The position numbers and the translations under genes are program-made. From contig NZ_JAGGPR010000007.1 in the NCBI RefSeq assembly GCF_018613695.1, positions 1 to 64,000 of the forward strand: a stretch of 64,000 bases of DNA, written 5' to 3'. Positions 9,153 to 18,634 of the stretch are shown piece after piece. Source of the stretch: Arthrobacter sp. ISL-95 (GTDB lineage: Bacteria; Actinomycetota; Actinomycetes; Actinomycetales; Micrococcaceae). The notes under the pieces are model-generated. The model was not told where the DNA came from. It made no database searches and worked only from the letters and a program-made list of their open reading frames with translations. Each line of letters starts with the position of its first letter. Within the stretch, counting starts at the first letter, position 1.

Positions 9153-9839
9153 CTAGTCCCACCACAGTTCAACGATGGGGCTGCTGTTCGGGCCGGTGGC
9201 GAGGATGGTGACTTCGTCGCAGGCCTGCTGCAGCTCGGCTTCGATGCAGGGCAAGTCCGGGACGGCCAGGACCATGGTGGCGTTGTTCGTGTCCGAGAGG
9301 TGCAAAGGCACTGCACCTGCAAGGCGGTTCCACCGGCGCAGGAGCACGGCCAGTTCCGTTCGGGTGCCGAGGTTGTCAGCTCCCTCCCATTCGACGGAGT
9401 GAACAACGTCGCCTGGGCTCTCGACTTCGACGGCAATTAGGTTGCCTACGCCAATGCTGACCACTGGTGCGTCCGCGGGCAGGACCACTTGCTGGGGTGC
9501 GCTGTCGAGGCCCTCGCTTGCGTCAGCGTCGACCGTGTATTCGTGCAGTGCTTGCTTCTCGGCGTCAGCGTCAAGGAGGTCTGGGAGTTCTTCGGACTCG
9601 GGACCTTGCTCATCCCACTCCTCGGCGAGCTCCTCTGGATCGGAGGGCTCTACCCCGTAGGCGATAACGTGCCAGCCCGGCAGCGTCCCCGTCAGCTCTA
9701 CTTGAACCTGCCACAACTGGGTACCGGTCAGCTCAGGCCCCCAAGTGAGAGCCTGCGCCCCTGAAGGCGTTACTGCAGCTACCGCCGAGGGCAAACCTCG
9801 TCCGTCCAGGAATTCCTGGACCTCATCCGTAGTAGTCAA
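9153..9839 (-). CDS. Hypothetical acidic protein, 228 aa
   Basis: This protein has a strongly acidic central linker (about residues 75-110, many Glu/Asp) between an N-terminal region with WQVQVELTGTLPGWHV and a C-terminal half ending VELWWD. There is no signal peptide or membrane segment. I prefer the TTG at 9839 because AAAGGA lies a few bases upstream; a GTG at 9884 would add 15 residues. It is isolated, convergent with the paralogous pair and divergent from module 2. It is likely cargo between two recombinase modules. Family not recognised. Confidence 0.6.
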   Translation of the reverse strand: MTTTDEVQEFLDGRGLPSAVAAVTPSGAQALTWGPELTGTQLWQVQVELTGTLPGWHVIAYGVEPSDPEELAEEWDEQGPESEELPDLLDADAEKQALHEYTVDADASEGLDSAPQQVVLPADAPVVSIGVGNLIAVEVESPGDVVHSVEWEGADNLGTRTELAVLLRRWNRLAGAVPLHLSDTNNATMVLAVPDLPCIEAELQQACDEVTILATGPNSSPIVELWWD

Positions 9840-10265
9840 AACTTCTCGTTCCTTTCGCAGAGAGCCTAACTCGACGGTCACCACCTGCGTGAGGCCGAAG
9901 CACCAAGCCTACACAGGACGGTTCGAACGAAAGTACGCCGAGGGTTTCGACGGTACGCGGTCACTTAGTGCAGTTAACAAGGCTTATAAATGCTCGCAGT
10001 GAATCAATCCTGGAGAAGCCCTCCTTCCGGTCAGCCGCAGTCAAATGCAGAGCTATCGTTCCCGCTTATCCGGTACAGCTTTCAGTCGGTCTTTAACGTC
10101 TTCGACAGAGACTGATGGCACGGTTGCTCTGTTGAGGACGGAGCTATCCGGTACTCGTCTTCATCGGCCGGTCCGCAGCTTTCCGTTCGTCGTTCACCTT
10201 TAGTCCGACTTGAGTTGGCTTCCGCACCTGAAGCTGATGGGGGAGTGGGATGGGGGAGCTGATCT
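9840..10265. other. Intergenic region upstream of recombinase module 2
   Basis: No gene is supported here. It contains related short blocks: GAGCTATCG with TTATCCGGTAC at about 10051-10076, and GAGCTATCCGGTAC at about 10141-10154. It ends with the GGGGGAGC ribosome binding site of the module 2 tnpA. The repeated GAGCTATC/TATCCGGTAC words are candidates for recombinase-binding or att sequences at the left end of module 2. Confidence 0.45.
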
Positions 10266-11453
10266 ATGGTGCGAGTCCAGCGGGTTCAAAGCGATGGCGC
10301 AGAAACCACATGGACTGTTCTCGGAGACGACTTCCTTCCGGTTCCGGAAATAGAGCTCTACTTCGAGCATCTGAGGCAGACCGGCCATTCTCCCAACACC
10401 GTTAAGTCTTACGCCCGCTCTCTTTGCTTGTGGTGGGAGTTTCTGGGACTTCGGGGGCGTGCTTGGGACCACGTAAAACTTGAGGACTTGTCGGCCTTTC
10501 TGGCATGGATTCGTACGGGCCTTCCGCCAGAGGTGGCTCTCTTTAGCGGGACCGCCACGTCGTCCAGGATTGCTCCTTCGACTGCTGCCCTGAGGGTTCA
10601 GGGCGTGCGTTCCTTCTATGCTTTCCATCAGTGGCGCGGGTACGACTTCGGGGCGATCGTTTACTCCGATCGTCCGTCCCGGAGTCCGTATCTGCCGTTT
10701 CTGGGTCATACAAGTCGTGGCCTGCGCCGCAGTGCATCGGTCAGCGTCCCGAAGCGACGGTCCAGCGCTCCTGTCTTGACGGTTCGGCAGATCGATGCGA
10801 TCAAGGATCGCTGTGGTCGGTTCGATCCCAAGACGAGGGAGTGGGACGGGTCTGTCCGGGACCTTTTGCTTTTCACCTTGTTGGAGGAGACCGGGCTTCG
10901 GTTGGGCGAAGCACTGTCTTTGCAGCATCGGGACTGGCATGCCGGGCGTGGGGAGAACCCCTACCTCGAGGTCGCGCCGCGCGATGACCACCCATACGGG
11001 TTGCGGGTCAAGGGCTCCCGGTACCGCAAGATCCATATCTCTGATGGTCTGGACAGGCTCTACGCCGAATACGTCTGGCTGTTGTGTGAAGCGGGAATGG
11101 ATCTGGTTGCGTCATCGATGGATGAGGCGTATGTGTTCGTCAACCTCAGGCGGGGGCACGAGTTCAAGCCCCTGAGGGCGGAAACCGTCTATAAACGCGT
11201 CGGTCGTATTCGCCGGGCCCTGGGCTCTGCGGTGCCGCCGGACTGGACGCCTCATTGGTTCCGCCATACCCATGCCACGGCAATGCTCTTGGCTGGTGCC
11301 CCGCTCCATGTGGTGAGCCGGCGGCTCGGGCACGCTGACGTTCAGACAACATTGGATCTGTATGCCTGGGTCACCGATGACGAGGAACTTCGATCCCTTG
11401 CCGACTGGCAGAGACTAACGAATCGATGGAGGGTCCAGGATGAAATCGGCTGA
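10266..11453 (+). CDS. Tyrosine recombinase, TnpA-like (module 2), 395 aa
   Basis: This is a site-specific recombinase with an N-terminal core-binding domain (about 25-125, PNTVKSYARSL) and a catalytic domain. Catalytic residues: Arg212 (ETGLRLGEALSL), Lys249 (VKGSRYRK), His330 and Arg333 (PHWFRHTHAT), His356 and Tyr366 (LGHADVQTTLDLY). It is the first gene of a complete three-gene module with tnpB (14-bp overlap) and tnpC. This order matches Tn554-family elements, which insert site-specifically without target duplication (known for Tn554). It is only distantly similar to module 1, so it belongs to a different lineage. Confidence 0.93.
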   Translation: MVRVQRVQSDGAETTWTVLGDDFLPVPEIELYFEHLRQTGHSPNTVKSYARSLCLWWEFLGLRGRAWDHVKLEDLSAFLAWIRTGLPPEVALFSGTATSSRIAPSTAALRVQGVRSFYAFHQWRGYDFGAIVYSDRPSRSPYLPFLGHTSRGLRRSASVSVPKRRSSAPVLTVRQIDAIKDRCGRFDPKTREWDGSVRDLLLFTLLEETGLRLGEALSLQHRDWHAGRGENPYLEVAPRDDHPYGLRVKGSRYRKIHISDGLDRLYAEYVWLLCEAGMDLVASSMDEAYVFVNLRRGHEFKPLRAETVYKRVGRIRRALGSAVPPDWTPHWFRHTHATAMLLAGAPLHVVSRRLGHADVQTTLDLYAWVTDDEELRSLADWQRLTNRWRVQDEIG

Positions 11454-13575
11454 CGCGCGAACTCTGGAGGCGCTGAGCCTCAACGGCAGAAATCCTTTCA
11501 CGGCCGAGGCCAACCAGGCGTTGGGCAACCAGGTTCCACTGGATATGCGGTTACTGCACTACACCCGGACCACGATCCCGGCGCAGTATCTGCCCTTCTT
11601 CGCTTACTACCACTCCAAGATCGGCAATATTCATCTGGACGGGCTCCCTCCGGTGATGCAACGGGAAATGCAGTACGTCATCTGGCGCATAGTTCAAGGT
11701 GGCGGCCGTGTTCCCTGCTCGCCGCTGGGACTGCTCGTCAGGGAACTGGCAGAGACCTCCCGCCGGCTGAAGGCAGATGGACAGGATGGGGAAAGCCTGA
11801 TGGACCGCACGCTGTCCCAATGGCGGAAAGAGCTCAGCAGTTCCTGGGCGAAAAGAACCCGGGCGCTGCCCAACCCCTCAACGTTGCGAACCATTACCGG
11901 CCCGCTGGACCGGGCCTCGAAGTTGTTGTGGTTTGCCTACGACGACGGCCCTTGGTGGAAACGGGAAGTCTGGTCATTGGAATTGGACTCCCGCATCCCG
12001 TGGGGGCGAAACGTCCCGCCCAAGACAGACGCCATCCATTGGCACGAAGTTGCACCAGACTGGCTGCGGCAGGGCGGGATGTTCTTCGTCAAGACCGAGC
12101 TGGAACGGGGTGACATCGCGTGGGGAACGGTGCTGCAGAGACACAACGGGATCAAAGTTTTCGGCAGGTTCCTCACCCGTCGAGGTGTCGACACCCCGCT
12201 GCTGGCCAGGGATGCCCGGGAACGGCGAGCCCTGATGCTCGACTTCCTTTCGGAGAGTGCCTTCAAAACCCGAAGCGGCAGCTGGCGCGAGCAGTCCGGC
12301 ATTTCCTCGATCGTCGCAGCCGTCCGGGGACTGTATGAGTTCATGGTCGATCATGCCGATGACGCTGCACAGGCCGGAATCGACGCCCGCTGGACCACGT
12401 TGTCCCCGGACTACCTTCGCCTCATACGACCAGGTGACCTCCCGCGGAAGTCGAAGAAAGAGCCGCTGGACGAAACCCGGCTCTATTCCGAGCACACGAT
12501 GTCTCAAATCGCCCTGCACGCACCATTGCTGGGGCTTTCAAGGTCGGACGGAGGTCTGGGAGATCCCCAAGCGATGCGGATCCTCCTTTTGCTCATCGCG
12601 ACAGGTCGCCGTGCGAGCGAAATCTGCATGATCGACGTGAATCCGTTGATACCGGTTCCTGGGGCGGAGGACCCGGGCTCGGAGAGGATCGCCAAGCTGC
12701 GTTACCAGCAGACCAAGATCGACGGAGCACCCGAAACGATCTTCATCGATTCCGAGGCAATTGAGATCATTGCAGAGCAACAGCGCTGGCTCAAAGACCA
12801 CCTTCACCGCAGCCAGATAACAGAGCCTCCGCAGTATCTGTTCATCCGGAGCCATAACAACCTGCACGGTCAACGCCCCTACAGCAGCCATGTTTTCCGC
12901 ACGCAGCTGCGCAAGCTGGTTGATCTTGCCGACATCCGCGACGAAAATGATCAACCACTCAGACTCGCCAGAACCCATAACTTCAGGCACACCAAGGCCA
13001 CGAACCTGCTTAATGCAGGGGTCCCGCTTCACGTCGTTCAGCGATACCTCGGCCACACCACCCCCGAGATGACGATGCACTACGCCCAGACCCTGGACGC
13101 AACGGCCAAAGCGGAATTCATCAAGTACCGGAAGCTCACAGCGGAGGGCAGTCAGCCGGTTATGTCCTCGGAGGACCTTTACGAGCTCATGGCTCTTGAC
13201 GCCCGCACGGACCGGGTCTTGCCCAACGGGTGGTGCACGCTCCCGCCGGCCCAGACCTGCGGCAAGGGCAACGCGTGCCTGACGTGCGACCTGTTCGTCA
13301 CGGACGAACGCTTCCTCAGCGTCCATGAGGGAGAGCTGGTTGCACTGGATACCCTGGTCGAGAAACGCCAGGAGGTCCACCAACAACGAACTGGTGAGCC
13401 AATGAGTGAAAACCATGTGTGGCTGACCCTCCGTCGCAGAGAACAGCGTGCCTTGGGAAGTATCGTTGAGGCCATCAAAGACCCTGCACGCGGCATAGCC
13501 CCCGTGGCCGGAGCTGGCACTCCGGCACGCACAGAGTCCGACATTCACCGGGCACCACGTCAGGTGACCGGGTAG
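11440..13575 (+). CDS. Tyrosine recombinase, TnpB-like (module 2), 711 aa
   Basis: This is the second recombinase of the module, with a long N-terminal region of about 370 residues before the catalytic domain. Motifs are ATGRRASEICMI (first Arg), HNFRHTKATNLL (HxxR) and LGHTTPEMTMHYAQ (His and Tyr nucleophile). A C-terminal cysteine group, QTCGKGNACLTCDLF, resembles the zinc-binding tail seen in all four TnpB proteins of the window. ATG at 11440 overlaps tnpA by 14 bp; the stop TAG touches the ATG of tnpC. All frames appear intact, so this module could be active. Confidence 0.92.
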   Translation: MKSADARTLEALSLNGRNPFTAEANQALGNQVPLDMRLLHYTRTTIPAQYLPFFAYYHSKIGNIHLDGLPPVMQREMQYVIWRIVQGGGRVPCSPLGLLVRELAETSRRLKADGQDGESLMDRTLSQWRKELSSSWAKRTRALPNPSTLRTITGPLDRASKLLWFAYDDGPWWKREVWSLELDSRIPWGRNVPPKTDAIHWHEVAPDWLRQGGMFFVKTELERGDIAWGTVLQRHNGIKVFGRFLTRRGVDTPLLARDARERRALMLDFLSESAFKTRSGSWREQSGISSIVAAVRGLYEFMVDHADDAAQAGIDARWTTLSPDYLRLIRPGDLPRKSKKEPLDETRLYSEHTMSQIALHAPLLGLSRSDGGLGDPQAMRILLLLIATGRRASEICMIDVNPLIPVPGAEDPGSERIAKLRYQQTKIDGAPETIFIDSEAIEIIAEQQRWLKDHLHRSQITEPPQYLFIRSHNNLHGQRPYSSHVFRTQLRKLVDLADIRDENDQPLRLARTHNFRHTKATNLLNAGVPLHVVQRYLGHTTPEMTMHYAQTLDATAKAEFIKYRKLTAEGSQPVMSSEDLYELMALDARTDRVLPNGWCTLPPAQTCGKGNACLTCDLFVTDERFLSVHEGELVALDTLVEKRQEVHQQRTGEPMSENHVWLTLRRREQRALGSIVEAIKDPARGIAPVAGAGTPARTESDIHRAPRQVTG

Positions 13576-14004
13576 ATGGCCAAGGGCAACACCGACAATC
13601 TCCGGCGGGCCGCCCAGGCAAAACGCGATGCCGCCCTGGTCCGCGCCGAGAAGGGACTGCGAAGGCTCCTCAAAACCGGCCGCCCGATCACCTTCCACAC
13701 CGTGGCAGCAGAAGCAGGCGTGTCCAAAGACTTCCTTTACCGCACCATCGACCTGCGTGAACGCATCATGGAACTCCGTGACAAAACTCTGCCCACCGCC
13801 GCACGAACGCAGTCCGCTTCACGGCGCGAACCGCAGTATCCCGACATCAGCAGCATCGTCAGCACACTCACCGCCAAACTCGCCCACGAACGTTCGACCA
13901 ACCGTAAAAGGATCGCCGAACTCGAAGCTGCCCTCGCAGCCGCCCACGGTCAAATCCTCCAACTCCGGCGTCAGAATCTCCGCCCGCATGCCGACTCTGC
14001 GTAA
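13576..14004 (+). CDS. TnpC-like accessory protein (DUF6262 type, module 2), 142 aa
   Basis: This is a small basic helical protein of the kind that follows TnpA/TnpB in Tn554-like elements. An N-terminal HTH-like part (TFHTVAAEAGVSKDFLYRT, about residues 40-58) is followed by a coiled coil (about 95-135). ATG at 13576 immediately follows the tnpB stop. In Tn554, TnpC influences the orientation or efficiency of transposition (family knowledge). It is homologous to the frameshifted gene at 53501-54114, with VAAEAGVSKDFLYR corresponding to VAREAAVSREFIHH. Confidence 0.85.
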   Translation: MAKGNTDNLRRAAQAKRDAALVRAEKGLRRLLKTGRPITFHTVAAEAGVSKDFLYRTIDLRERIMELRDKTLPTAARTQSASRREPQYPDISSIVSTLTAKLAHERSTNRKRIAELEAALAAAHGQILQLRRQNLRPHADSA

Positions 14005-14141
14005 TCCAAGAAGGAGGAGTGAAAGTCCTTTCCGGCACACGGACGTTGGCACGAATGAACGACCGCGGTCAAGCCGGTAAACGGAGCCGCTCGTCTCGGG
14101 TGTCCCACTTTCTACATGCCTGCGCACGGGTGCTCAGGGAG

Positions 14142-15152
14142 TTAGGGGCAGCCGCAGGACTGGCGGATGGCTAGTTCGGGGATGGTTTTGTCGATGGATG
14201 TTGGCGCGCCGGGTTCTTTGATGCGTTCGAGCAGCATTCGTGCTGCGCGCCGGCCTAGGGCTTCGCCTTGGGTGGCGACGCTGGTGAGTGGGGGTTCCCA
14301 GAGGGCGGCGCCGCCGATGTTGTCGTAACCGATGACACGGGTTTCTGTGCCGAGGCCATGGATCCGCAAAGCACGGTAGAGGCCGAACGCGACGCTGTCG
14401 CTATGGCAGATGATGCCATCCGGTAAGGGCAGGCCCGAAGCGATGAGGTGTTGGCCGAGCTCAAGGCCGCCGGCGCCGGTGACCGCCCCGGGGACGTCGA
14501 CAAGCGATGTAGGATCCAGGCCGTGCCGGGCCATCGCTTGCTTCACGCCGTTGGTCCTGTCCGTTCGTGACATGATCGCCGGGAGGCCGCCGAGGTATGC
14601 GATGGAGCTGCTTTCATGGGTCTCGATCAGGTGCGTCGCGGCCAAACGGCCACCGACAACGTCGTCTGCACCGACATACGGGGCATCGACGTCTTTGATG
14701 TACCGGCTAACCAGAACGTGCTCCATGTTCCAAGCCCGGAGTTGGTCAATGAGTGAAGGTTTTGTCCCTGTTGCTGGAACCAGCGCCAGGCCGGCAACTT
14801 GATGCTCACGAAGTTTCTGTATCGCATCCTGTTGGCGTCCGGGGTCATCGTCGGTATTGACCAGTAGGGGCAGGTATCCGGAGTCAGTCAGCCCGGTTTC
14901 GAGTCCGTGAATGGCTTCGCCGAAGAAAGGGCTGGCTATGTGGGTCACCACGACGCCGATAGTGTTCGCCGTCTGCGTCCGAAGCGACGCAGCGCCTCGG
15001 TTATAGACGTAACCGAGGGTAGACATTGCCTCGGTGACTCGTTGGCGGGTTTGCGTCGAAACACGCCCGGTTTCCCGCAGGACCAGTGATGCCGTGGCCC
15101 GGGAGACACCTGCGTGGTCCGCGACGTCCTGCAGTGTTACGGGTCCAGCCAC
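14142..15152 (-). CDS. LacI-family transcriptional regulator, 336 aa
   Basis: The N-terminal helix-turn-helix VTLQDVADHAGVSRATAS with hinge VYNRGAASLRT is classic LacI/GalR. The rest is a periplasmic-binding-protein-like effector domain ending AIRQSCGCP. I chose GTG at 15152 because GAGGAGG lies at the right distance; a start at 15191 would be longer by 13 residues. It is divergent from the ABC importer and lyase operon and almost certainly represses it. Two similar ATCGAT-centred sites lie in the shared promoter region (15217-15234 and 15317-15334). The effector is presumably the imported solute or a product of it. Confidence 0.93.
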   Translation of the reverse strand: MAGPVTLQDVADHAGVSRATASLVLRETGRVSTQTRQRVTEAMSTLGYVYNRGAASLRTQTANTIGVVVTHIASPFFGEAIHGLETGLTDSGYLPLLVNTDDDPGRQQDAIQKLREHQVAGLALVPATGTKPSLIDQLRAWNMEHVLVSRYIKDVDAPYVGADDVVGGRLAATHLIETHESSSIAYLGGLPAIMSRTDRTNGVKQAMARHGLDPTSLVDVPGAVTGAGGLELGQHLIASGLPLPDGIICHSDSVAFGLYRALRIHGLGTETRVIGYDNIGGAALWEPPLTSVATQGEALGRRAARMLLERIKEPGAPTSIDKTIPELAIRQSCGCP

Positions 15153-15216
15153 GCCTACCTCCTCATTGCGAAAGTCAGTTCTTCCGGTCATTGTTCCATG
15201 TCAGCTGCTAGAACAA

Positions 15217-15234
15217 GGATATATCGATCTAGCA
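15217..15234. promoter_or_regulatory. Candidate LacI operator O1
   Basis: The right half-site, ATCTAGCA, is the exact reverse complement of the TGCTAGAT half at 15317. It is centred on ATCGAT, as LacI-family operators usually are. It lies 65 bp upstream of the regulator start and suits autoregulation. Confidence 0.6.
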
Positions 15235-15283
15235 TATTTCCAGTACATCTGCTGCACCCAGCGGTAAGAATTCCAATGCTTGC

Positions 15284-15334
15284 TTGACAGTGATTCATCA
15301 CACATGCTCCCATAGGTGCTAGATCGATTGATCA
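15284..15334 (+). promoter_or_regulatory. Promoter and LacI operator O2 of the ABC/lyase operon
   Basis: A perfect -35 box TTGACA is at 15284-15289; the -10 is weak (CATAGG near 15311). The 18-bp operator TGCTAGATCGATTGATCA at 15317-15334 has TG and CA ends with ATCGAT at the centre. It sits just downstream of the -10 region and 25 bp before the start codon, where bound LacI would block transcription. Confidence 0.6.
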
Positions 15335-15359
15335 AATTCCCACCACGAGGAGATTTCTG

Positions 15360-16733
15360 ATGAACGCAAAGAAGCGGCATATTGCAGCAGCCGTGGCTGT
15401 AGCTGGAGCGCTGGCGCTTTCGGCCTGTACGCCCGGGAACGAACAACCTGGCGACAACGAAAAGTTGACGGTATGGACGTTGGAGCGTCAGCCGGACCGG
15501 GTGGAGATCCAGAAGCAGATCGCGGCGGATTTCACTAAGCAGTCCGGTGTCGAGGTGGACATTGTGGCCATTGACGAGGCGCAGTACAACCAGCTTCTGG
15601 TCTCCTCTGCGGCGTCGGGGGAGTTGCCCGATGTTGTGGGTGGACTGGGGTTGCCCGGCGTCGGGGCCTTGCAGGCGAACGACTTGCTGGATAGCGAAGC
15701 CGCAACCAAGGTCGTGAACGATCTCGGCAAGGAAACTTTCGCCCCCCGTTCATTGGAACTGGCAAGCATCGAGGGCAAGCAACTCGCTGTTCCTTCCGAC
15801 TCGTGGGCTTCGGTGCTCGTCTACCGCAAAGACCTCTTCGACAAGGCGGGCCTGAAGGCTCCCGAAACGTACGACGACATCATGAAGGCAGCCCAAACGC
15901 TCACCGGCGAGGGCCGGGTCGGGTTCTCCGGCTTCACCACCAACCAGGAAACCTTCGAACACCTGGCATTGGGCAACGGCTGCCAGCTGGTCGACCAGGA
16001 CAAGAAGATCGGCCTCGAAAGCCCTGAGTGCGTCGAGTCCTTCAGTTTCTACCGCGAACTCATGACCAAATACTCGGTACCGGGCGAGCAAGACACCAAC
16101 ACGGCCCGGTCCAACTACCTCTCCGGCCGGGCAGCCATGACCATGTTCTCCTCGTTCATCCTCGACGAGCTGGCGGGCCTCCGGAAGGACATGCTGCCCT
16201 CCTGCGCCGAATGCGCAGGAGACCCTGGCTACCTTGCCAAGAACACCGGCGTCGTGACCGCCCTCAAAGGCCCCAGCGGTGAGACACCGGCGCAGTTCGG
16301 TTCCCAGGTCAACTGGGCCATCCCCGTTGAAGCAGCACCCGCAGCATCGGACTTCGTGAAGTACATGATGAGCGACGGCTACGAGCGCTGGCTCGCCTTC
16401 GCCCCCGAAGGCAAGGTCCCGGCCCGCCAAGGAACCAAGGACAAGCCGACAGCCTACGTGGACGCCTGGAAGGCACTCCCGTCCGGCACCACCACCAAAG
16501 CCCCGCTGTCCGACTACTACCCGCAATCCGTGATTGACCAGCTGAGCTCCTCGCCCGAGAAGATGACCCTTTGGGCAGTTCCCCAGGGCCAGGGTGCACT
16601 GGCTGGTGCACTGCTGGCCGAGCAGCCCGTGGCCAAGGCCATCAACTCCATGGTCACCGGCAGCACCACAGGCCCGGAAGCTGCCAAGAGCGCAGCCGAG
16701 ACCGCACGCACCATCCAGTCCACTCTCAAGTAA
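15360..16733 (+). CDS. ABC importer solute-binding lipoprotein (family 1), 457 aa
   Basis: This is an extracellular binding protein of the carbohydrate-uptake CUT1 type. The signal peptide ends in the lipobox LSAC (Cys23), so the protein is anchored outside the membrane. The start of the mature part, LTVWTLERQ, followed by the DFTKQSGVEVDIV strand, is typical of family 1. GAGGAG lies upstream of ATG 15360. It is the first gene of an operon with two permeases and a lyase under LacI control. As is common for CUT1 systems, no ATPase is encoded; a shared MsmK-like ATPase elsewhere would be needed. Substrate unknown. Confidence 0.93.
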   Translation: MNAKKRHIAAAVAVAGALALSACTPGNEQPGDNEKLTVWTLERQPDRVEIQKQIAADFTKQSGVEVDIVAIDEAQYNQLLVSSAASGELPDVVGGLGLPGVGALQANDLLDSEAATKVVNDLGKETFAPRSLELASIEGKQLAVPSDSWASVLVYRKDLFDKAGLKAPETYDDIMKAAQTLTGEGRVGFSGFTTNQETFEHLALGNGCQLVDQDKKIGLESPECVESFSFYRELMTKYSVPGEQDTNTARSNYLSGRAAMTMFSSFILDELAGLRKDMLPSCAECAGDPGYLAKNTGVVTALKGPSGETPAQFGSQVNWAIPVEAAPAASDFVKYMMSDGYERWLAFAPEGKVPARQGTKDKPTAYVDAWKALPSGTTTKAPLSDYYPQSVIDQLSSSPEKMTLWAVPQGQGALAGALLAEQPVAKAINSMVTGSTTGPEAAKSAAETARTIQSTLK

Positions 16734-16742
16734 CGGACCATC

Positions 16743-17702
16743 ATGAGCACCACAACAACACTCCGGCGCAAGGGAAGCGTCAGCCGCCGCCAAGCCCGCG
16801 CCGGTATCGCCCTTGTCTCACCCAGCGTCATCATCGTCCTCGTCCTGGTCGTTCTGCCGATCCTCTGGACCGTCATGCTCGCCTTTCAGGACGTGCGCCT
16901 CATCCAAATCCGCAGAGCCAACCTGTTCGGCAACTACACACTCGACAATTTCATCAATGTCCTGACCTCCGAAGCACTCTGGTCCTCACTCGGCACAACC
17001 CTCACCTACTCGGTGCTCGGCACCGGCGGAGCAATCGTCGTTGGCCTCATGGCAGCACTTGCCCTCCGCAACGCCTTCCGCGGACGCACCCTCGTCCGAG
17101 CCGCCATGCTGCTTCCCTACGTCTCACCCGTCGTCGCCGCAGCCTTCGTCTGGAAGACCATGCTCAACCCACAGTTCGGCGTCGTCAACGCATGGGGGAC
17201 CGGTGCACTGGGCTGGGACCAACCCGTCTCTTTCCTCACCACCCGCACAAGCGACGTCGAAATCCTCGGGTTGACGATCCCGGTACCGACCGCATTGTTC
17301 ACCGTGATCGCTTTCGAAATCTGGCGTACCTTTCCCTTCGTGTTCCTCTTCGTAACGGCCCGGCTGCTGGCAGTACCGAAGTCCATCGAGGAAGCGGCCC
17401 GCATGGACGGGGCCGTACCAACCCAAATGTTCCGGCACATCATCTTGCCGCAACTGCTCCCCACCATCGCCGTGCTCAGCGTGCTCCGCTTCATCTGGAC
17501 GTTCAACAACTTCGACGACGTCTACCTCCTCACCGGTGGCGGGGCCGGCACCGAAGTGGTCAGCGTGGGCGTCTTCAACTACCTGATCGGACGCGGAGAC
17601 ATCGGCTCTGCCTCAGCCCAGGCGTTGGTCCTGGCAGCCATCCTGACCGTGATGGTCCTGATCTACATGAAGTTCGCCGTCAAGGACGAGGAAGTGGCCT
17701 GA
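16743..17702 (+). CDS. ABC importer permease 1 (MalF/UgpA type), 319 aa
   Basis: This is an integral membrane subunit of the binding-protein-dependent importer, with about six membrane spans. The first span is near residues 22-45. The conserved cytoplasmic EAA loop, EEAARMDGAVPTQMFRHI, near residues 218-235, contacts the ATPase. It starts 9 bp after the binding-protein stop and ends by overlapping the next permease (TGATG at 17700-17704). Confidence 0.93.
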   Translation: MSTTTTLRRKGSVSRRQARAGIALVSPSVIIVLVLVVLPILWTVMLAFQDVRLIQIRRANLFGNYTLDNFINVLTSEALWSSLGTTLTYSVLGTGGAIVVGLMAALALRNAFRGRTLVRAAMLLPYVSPVVAAAFVWKTMLNPQFGVVNAWGTGALGWDQPVSFLTTRTSDVEILGLTIPVPTALFTVIAFEIWRTFPFVFLFVTARLLAVPKSIEEAARMDGAVPTQMFRHIILPQLLPTIAVLSVLRFIWTFNNFDDVYLLTGGGAGTEVVSVGVFNYLIGRGDIGSASAQALVLAAILTVMVLIYMKFAVKDEEVA

Positions 17703-18634
17703 TGACCGTCATGAAGGAAACCCCCATACGTCCGAGCAGCCCGGCCGCCCGACCGCCGCGGAAACGGCACTTCTCACGGGACGTCGCGGAAACCAAACTC
17801 TTCCGGATCCTCCGCTGGCTCGTGATCGTCGGGCTGCTGGTGGTGACGGTGTTCCCGTTCTATTACATGATCACCCTCTCCGTGCGGGACATCGGGTCGC
17901 TCATTTCCGACCCAGCCCGCATTTGGCCCAACCTCGCCGAAATCAGCTTCGACGCCTACACCAGCGTCCTCGCCTCCGTAGCCGACGGCGGCCAAGGCTT
18001 CACCGGCTTTATCATCACCAGCGGACTGGTCGCTCTGGGAACCGTTGCGCTCACCCTGTTGATCGCCATTCCCGGCGCCTACGCCGTAAGCCGTTTGCAA
18101 TTCTTCGGGCGCCGGCAAATCAGCGCATTGTTCCTTGCCGTGTACCTGTTCCCCAGCATCCTGCTTGCCGTCCCGCTGTTTGTCTTCTTCACGAGGCTGG
18201 GGCTTCGCGGCGCCGTCGGTGTGCTGCTGGTCGTTTACGTCTCGCAGACCATAGCCGTCTCCATCTTCATGCTCCGCAACTACTTCCAAACCATCCCCGA
18301 AAGCCTCGAGGAAGCCGCAGCCCTGGACGGCCTGGGACGGATCGGAACCATGCTCCGCATCAGCCTGCCCCTGGCCGGACCGGCCATCATGTCCAACGCC
18401 CTGTTCGTCTTCATGATCGCTTGGAACGAATTCCTCTTCGCACTGCTGTTCCTGGTAGAAGACCGAGACAAATGGACGGTATCGCTTGGTCTTGCGCAAC
18501 TCTCAGGCAGCCTCGAAGTCCCCACCACGGTGCTCATGGCAGGCTCCGTGATTCTCACCCTGCCGATCATCATCCTCTTCTTCGGCAGCGAACGACTCCT
18601 CAGCGAAGGCCTGACGGCAGGATCCGACAAATGA
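17702..18634 (+). CDS. ABC importer permease 2 (MalG/UgpE type), 310 aa
   Basis: This is the partner permease, starting at the overlapping ATG 17702. The N-terminal cytoplasmic tail is basic and Pro-rich (about 1-38). About six hydrophobic spans follow, with an EAA loop, EEAAALDGLGRIGTML, near residues 200-215. The C-terminus overlaps the lyase start by 4 bp (ATGA), so all four genes are translationally linked. Confidence 0.93.
   Translation: MTVMKETPIRPSSPAARPPRKRHFSRDVAETKLFRILRWLVIVGLLVVTVFPFYYMITLSVRDIGSLISDPARIWPNLAEISFDAYTSVLASVADGGQGFTGFIITSGLVALGTVALTLLIAIPGAYAVSRLQFFGRRQISALFLAVYLFPSILLAVPLFVFFTRLGLRGAVGVLLVVYVSQTIAVSIFMLRNYFQTIPESLEEAAALDGLGRIGTMLRISLPLAGPAIMSNALFVFMIAWNEFLFALLFLVEDRDKWTVSLGLAQLSGSLEVPTTVLMAGSVILTLPIIILFFGSERLLSEGLTAGSDK

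Noticed and set aside
16571..17701. Long N-terminal extension of permease 2
   Set aside because: It overlaps permease 1 in another frame; the overlapping TGATG at 17700-17704 gives the true start.
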